From assembly GCA_029555925.1 (NCBI GenBank), contig JAKPQU010000194.1, positions 1-9,902 of the forward strand: a stretch of 9,902 bases of DNA, read 5' to 3'. Position numbers and translations under genes: made by a program. Below the pieces are notes generated by a model that was not told the DNA's origin, made no database searches, and saw nothing but the letters and a program-made list of their open reading frames with translations. The DNA comes from Bacillota bacterium (lineage in GTDB: Bacteria > Eremiobacterota > SpSt-956 > JAKJGF01). Shown here piece after piece: positions 6,031 through 9,902 of this stretch (position 1 is its first letter; each line of letters begins with the position of its first letter).

Positions 6031-9000
6031 GTGCAGGACCCTTTTTTGAAGCTTGTAGAAGGAGCTAAAAAACTCGGTAAACACAATCATAAATATATCT
6101 ATAACATGTTGAAATATAAAGATGAACTCATGGAAGCCCTTGAGAGAAATGACAGTCTGGATAAGGTTCATCTGTGGAACCTCAGGGATTTTTCCGATGA
6201 AATGGATACCATCATATCAGTAGGAAGAACTGTGGAAGAGAAACTCAATTTTCTTGGCTGTTATTATGCTGTACAGTTTCTTAATATGAATTTAAAAGCC
6301 CTTGATGCTCTCAACATGGAACTTGTAACATCAAAAGACAGCAAGAGATTGACCATCTATGCTGCGTTTATGAGAAAAGCAGGTAAAAAATTCAGAGCTC
6401 TTACGGGGAATTATATGAACAAACTGCTGTATTTGTTTATGGATGGAGAAAAGATGCCTGAATTTACCATATGCAGTGTCGGTGCAAGAGCAGATCAGGA
6501 TGATATAGATATCGGGATTTTAACAAGAGAGGCAGAATTAAGCAAGAGCTTTGGCCTTGCCATAAGTAAATTGAATAAACAGATGCTTGTTCATTCTACA
6601 AGGCTCCATTTCCATCTTGCAGAAATGATGGGTATGGATAGATATTATTCTACAGTTCAGGAGTTCTGGGATTATCTTTCTAACAATACCCATGATTTTG
6701 TATTCATTACCGAAGTACTCGGGGCAGCAAAGATATTCGGCAGTGATGAACTGTTCAATGATTTTAAGAGAGAAATAATATGTAAATACTTTTATAATCC
6801 TTACGGCAATAATAAATATCATGAAGCATATATAAGAGGTATTCTCGGTGAATTACATTCTCTGTTATTGAGAAAACCAAAAAAAGATTATTTGAATCCA
6901 AAGCTTGACAGTATAAGAATGCTTAAAGGATTTGTTTATGTAGCTAAATCCATATGGAGCCTGGAAGAAGTCAATGCATGGGATATAGTTGAGAAACTTG
7001 TGTTGCTGGAAAGTGAAGACAGAGAACTTTATATTCAGCTTGCCGAAGCTCTGAGTTCTGTTGAGATATTCAGATATATCTATCAATTGTTTGTCGTACA
7101 GGAAGAAGATATAACGCTTGATGAAGCCTATATATTTGACGATATAGACAGAATAGCCGGCTTTCTTGGATATGAAATGAGCGGTTCCATAAGGCCATGG
7201 CATTATGTGGTTTATGATTATCATGAACAGGTTAAAAAGGCACATGAAATAGCAGAAATACTTTTTGACAGACTTACTGCTCATTTACGTTCTATAACTA
7301 TTTTTTCAGAATTGCTTCACGATTTGCCGGATGATGATGTACATCCGGAGAGTGTTATTAAAGATACTCCTATGGTAGGTAAATTTCGCACTCATGTGAG
7401 TAATACTATAGAAAAATTTGCTCTAGCCCCTGTAAAAGAGAAAGTAAAAAAGAAAAGATTGAATATTGCCGTAGAGTATATAAAGAGAGGCAGATTTTTT
7501 AAAGGTAATACTTTCTGGGATGATGTTCTTGAAGCTATACTCAGACCGGACGGGAAGGTATTGGACAGATTTATCAGAGACTTTTCTTTATTATCACCGG
7601 CACGAAGAAAAGTCATCATAAAAAGTTATATTTTACTGGGAAGATATTCTTTTTATCCCCTTTTTGTATTATTCAGAGCACTTTTTAAACATGGCAAAAA
7701 ATTTGGCGGTGAAAAGCTTTTTCATCAATTTAACATGGTTTTTCTTGAAGAGCTTCCCACGTTTAATGATGTTACAAGCAGAATACTGGAGCTTTTTGAA
7801 GACGGAACTCCTTTAATAAACGATTACCTTATGGCACTTCATGTAGAAGAGATAAAAAGGTTTGAAAAAATAGTAGATGAAGAAACAGTAGATGAACTCA
7901 GTGAAAAACTTGCCAGATTTAAACACCTGTGTTTTCTCCATTATTCTACAAGCACTTATTTTAAAGGTTTTTTTTACAGTATATTTCGGAAATATCCCGA
8001 TTATGTAAATTTCCTAAATTCCCCTGAGAAACTTAAAGAAATAAATATAGGCATATTCGGAGAACTTGAAGATTTAGAACATATTAAAGAAAGAAAAATA
8101 AAACTGGGAGAATATTATACATATGAATTTGTCCGTGTTGCTCTTCTTACATTGAGCGGAGCTTCTACTGAACAGGTAAATGTGGAATTCACAGAGTTTT
8201 CCGATAATTATCTGACAAATCTTTTTCTTATATGTAAAGAAGAAGTGGAAAAACAGGAAGGTCATAAGATTATTACAGATGATCTCTTCGGTATATATGA
8301 AGCAGGAGGACATGCAAGGGAACAGGCATATGTGGATGACTTTGATGTAATAGTACTGATTGATTCAAATGATGAAGAACTGAGAAGAGTTCTCACCAGG
8401 ATAATGACCAGGATGAATTCTGAAATTATAAAGAGAGGTATGCTTACACATTACAGGTTTATAGAGCATTTCGGCCATTATATAACTATGCTGTCAGAGC
8501 TTGAAGATTTTTTTCTCTCAGACAGAGAAGAAAATTTTATAGATAAATCCCAGCTCCTTGGTTCACGGTTGCTTATAGGAAGCAGAAAAATTGAAAAAGA
8601 ATGTGAAGACAGGATAATTAAACCATTTATTTTTGACCACTCGGAAAAATATATAGCTCATATGATAGGTGATATGAAATCAAGGCATATTGCGGAGGCA
8701 GCCCTTTCAAAAGAATCTATTAATCTTAAAGAATGCCGTGGAGGTCTCAGAGATGTAGAAAGTATTCTTCTTATATCCAAGGCAAGGTTCCACATAAGAG
8801 AACATATAGGTGAAAATTTATTTAATATCCTTTCTGAAAAAATTCCTTCATCCAGAGGGAAGATAGAGAGATTGAAAACTTATTTTTATTTTATCAAGAA
8901 TTTAAGGGATCTTTATAGACTGACTGTAGCCGCAGATGATGAAGTAACGGAAGAAACAATGAAATATTTAGTTAAATTTTCAAGTTACAGAAATGCAGAT

Positions 9001-9117
9001 CCTTCTATTGCTCCGGCAGCTTTATTTAATAAGCTCAAGATTTCTACTGTTGAAAACTATGGCATAATATGTGATTTACTTGAAGATTTTAATATTGAAA
9101 TGACGCGTAATGCGTAA
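6031..9117 (+). CDS. Tandem GlnD-like nucleotidyltransferase protein (two modules)
   Basis: A 1028-aa protein starting at GTG. The C-terminal module (about 745-990) has the pol-beta nucleotidyltransferase signature: GGHAREQ (759-765), then DDFD with D770-x-D772. It is followed by the GlnD/GlnE-type motif KECRGGLRDVE (900-910) and a segment like the GlnD LxGRxDDxLT region (ADDEVTEET, 968-976). The N-terminal module (about 144-385) repeats the layout: SVGARADQDDIDIGI (149-163) with D158-x-D160; a GELHSLL/NPKLDSIRML block (273-298), in which GGLRD has become LDSIRML; and EEDITLDEA (358-366). About 390-740 is mostly helical-looking linker. Neither the HD nor the ACT domains of GlnD are present. 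Two modules in about 1000 residues recall GlnE, but the details are GlnD-like. It may nucleotidylate a protein or small molecule; the substrate is unknown. The last residues TRNA and the stop come from a heptamer array. Confidence 0.82.
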   Translation: MQDPFLKLVEGAKKLGKHNHKYIYNMLKYKDELMEALERNDSLDKVHLWNLRDFSDEMDTIISVGRTVEEKLNFLGCYYAVQFLNMNLKALDALNMELVTSKDSKRLTIYAAFMRKAGKKFRALTGNYMNKLLYLFMDGEKMPEFTICSVGARADQDDIDIGILTREAELSKSFGLAISKLNKQMLVHSTRLHFHLAEMMGMDRYYSTVQEFWDYLSNNTHDFVFITEVLGAAKIFGSDELFNDFKREIICKYFYNPYGNNKYHEAYIRGILGELHSLLLRKPKKDYLNPKLDSIRMLKGFVYVAKSIWSLEEVNAWDIVEKLVLLESEDRELYIQLAEALSSVEIFRYIYQLFVVQEEDITLDEAYIFDDIDRIAGFLGYEMSGSIRPWHYVVYDYHEQVKKAHEIAEILFDRLTAHLRSITIFSELLHDLPDDDVHPESVIKDTPMVGKFRTHVSNTIEKFALAPVKEKVKKKRLNIAVEYIKRGRFFKGNTFWDDVLEAILRPDGKVLDRFIRDFSLLSPARRKVIIKSYILLGRYSFYPLFVLFRALFKHGKKFGGEKLFHQFNMVFLEELPTFNDVTSRILELFEDGTPLINDYLMALHVEEIKRFEKIVDEETVDELSEKLARFKHLCFLHYSTSTYFKGFFYSIFRKYPDYVNFLNSPEKLKEINIGIFGELEDLEHIKERKIKLGEYYTYEFVRVALLTLSGASTEQVNVEFTEFSDNYLTNLFLICKEEVEKQEGHKIITDDLFGIYEAGGHAREQAYVDDFDVIVLIDSNDEELRRVLTRIMTRMNSEIIKRGMLTHYRFIEHFGHYITMLSELEDFFLSDREENFIDKSQLLGSRLLIGSRKIEKECEDRIIKPFIFDHSEKYIAHMIGDMKSRHIAEAALSKESINLKECRGGLRDVESILLISKARFHIREHIGENLFNILSEKIPSSRGKIERLKTYFYFIKNLRDLYRLTVAADDEVTEETMKYLVKFSSYRNADPSIAPAALFNKLKISTVENYGIICDLLEDFNIEMTRNA

Positions 9118-9157
9118 TGCGTGACGCGTCACGCGTCACCACGCGTCACGCGTCACG
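9106..9157 (+). repeat. Inverting heptamer array between convergent genes
   Basis: CGTAATG, CGTAATG, CGTGACG (9106-9126) is followed directly by CGTCACG, CGTCACC (9127-9140), one extra A, then CGTCACG twice (9144-9157). The polarity switch at 9126/9127 makes a perfect 14-bp palindrome (9120-9133), extendable by one more pair. The left half points TYACG into the nucleotidyltransferase gene and gives it its stop (TAA 9115-9117). The right half points into the phosphatase gene. It could form a hairpin in either convergent transcript, but no T-run follows. Confidence 0.88.
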
Positions 9158-9194
9158 AGAGCATATATGTATTATTTATTCTCTCCTCAGTACG

Positions 9195-9827
9195 TTAAAA
9201 TTCTTCATATACCTTTTTACCTATATGACATGCTTCATTTAAACATGTAAGAATAAAACCTTTATTGTCATCATATTCTACTGTGCTGTAAGAAGCATTG
9301 TCCAGGTAAAATTTCCAGAAATATTTGTCACGCATATCAAGAACGGCTGCAATGAGCACTTTAATAATACATCTGTGTGATACGGCAATAAATGTTTCAC
9401 CTTTATTTACTTCTATCAGTGTTTTCAGAGACTTGAAAGCACGAGCTTTTACATCCTCCAGGGTTTCTCCTCCCGGGAACTTCATATGTTCCGTATCATT
9501 AACCCATTGATTCCAGAAATCAGGATATTTTTCTTTAACTTCATCCTTCGGTCTTCCTTCCCATTCTCCCAGGTTTATATTATTAAAACCTTCTACAATA
9601 TTTACAGTGAGACCTTTCGTTTCTCCTATAGTTTTTGCAGTATCCAGGGCACGACTGAGAGGGGACGAGTAAATTGCCTTTACTTTTCTCTGTTCCAGAG
9701 CTTTTGCAATTGCTTCTGCCTGTTTTCTGCCGTTTTCATTCAGCGGCACATCGAGGCGGCCACGGAAAGCATTCAATCTGTTCGCTTCTGTTTCTCCATG
9801 TCTAACAAGTATGGCTTCTGTTTTCAT
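9195..9827 (-). CDS. Histidine phosphatase (phosphoglycerate mutase-like)
   Basis: A 210-aa cytosolic enzyme of the branch 1 histidine phosphatase superfamily (PhoE/CobC/GpmB-like). Visible features: LVRHGETEANR (7-17) with nucleophile His10; a phosphate-pocket Arg59 in SSPLSRALDTA (54-64); NLGEWEG (85-91); PGGETLEDV (118-126); SHR with His151. The Glu of the usual LxExxxGxWEG element, often the proton donor, is Asn83 here. Related phosphatases do vary at this spot, so activity need not be lost. The substrate cannot be told from sequence: cobalamin precursors, sugar phosphates and phosphoglycerate are all possible. ATG 9827 has AAAGGAG at 9838-9844, spacer 10. It converges on the nucleotidyltransferase gene. 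Unlike three of its neighbours its stop (TAA, 9195-9197) is not in the array, which ends 37 bases away. Confidence 0.92.
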   Translation of the reverse strand: MKTEAILVRHGETEANRLNAFRGRLDVPLNENGRKQAEAIAKALEQRKVKAIYSSPLSRALDTAKTIGETKGLTVNIVEGFNNINLGEWEGRPKDEVKEKYPDFWNQWVNDTEHMKFPGGETLEDVKARAFKSLKTLIEVNKGETFIAVSHRCIIKVLIAAVLDMRDKYFWKFYLDNASYSTVEYDDNKGFILTCLNEACHIGKKVYEEF

Positions 9828-9902
9828 AATATAAAATCTCCTTTAATTTATTGACCTGAGCATAAGTACCGCTACAGGTAAATTAGTAACCATTTATCAG
9901 CT
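9828..9902 (-). other. Leader of the phosphatase gene and unresolved window edge
   Basis: Besides the AAAGGAG site at 9838-9844, this 75-bp stretch could carry the last codons of a further minus-strand gene. One frame stops at TAG after about nine codons from the window edge, but too little is left to identify anything. No heptamer array is visible here. Confidence 0.3.

Noticed and set aside
6865..7284. Minus-strand frames inside the nucleotidyltransferase gene (also 6538-6822, 7392-7619, 8074-8313)
   Set aside because: All lie within one continuous 1028-codon frame with motifs and a good start. They look like Phe/Ile-rich shadows.
9486..9854. Plus-strand open frame of 122 codons over the phosphatase gene
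   Set aside because: Antisense to a clear histidine phosphatase with all main motifs. No ribosome binding site.

Overview
The window is AT-rich bacterial chromosome with compact genes, AAAGGAG-type ribosome binding sites and short intergenic gaps. I see no rRNA, tRNA, phage or transposase gene, and nothing that fixes the taxon. A secreted repeat protein, SF1 helicases and a GlnD-like nucleotidyltransferase would fit many free-living or environmental bacteria. The oddest trait is a family of tandem 7-bp repeats (TYACGNN, read on the other strand as CGTRAYG) in nearly every intergenic gap. Heptanucleotide STRR repeats are known from filamentous cyanobacteria, but I do not infer a cyanobacterium from this.

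Layout: (1) 1-158 is non-coding, with a GC-rich hairpin and the first heptamer array. (2) 159-4592, minus strand, holds two SF1/UvrD-fold genes in the order 699 aa then 737 aa, separated by a 120-bp gap full of heptamers. The downstream product has a complete helicase motif set. The upstream one keeps its Walker A but has degenerate motifs II, III, V and VI. (3) 4593-4898 is a divergent gap with a composite heptamer array and a good sigma-70-type promoter. (4) 4899-5846, plus strand, encodes a secreted protein with about nine copies of a 17-residue YVDxxGxV repeat, followed by a clear intrinsic terminator. (5) 6031-9117, plus strand, encodes a 1028-aa protein that I read as two tandem GlnD-like nucleotidyltransferase modules, the first with a decayed GGLRD motif. 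(6) 9195-9827, minus strand and convergent, encodes a histidine phosphatase.

How the parts relate: the two helicase-fold genes probably form one transcription unit and may act as a pair, loosely like the intact-plus-degenerate halves of AddAB, but I see no nuclease domain. The other genes have no obvious shared pathway.

The heptamers are the main thing to look at. In all eight array halves, the TCAC strand points into the adjacent gene. Genes are thus bracketed by inward-pointing arrays, and gaps between two genes carry two divergent halves. The CGTRAYG strand carries TAA or TGA in almost every unit, and three of the five genes end inside an array. The array supplies their last residues and stop codon (RNA-stop, RNA-stop and SRES-stop).
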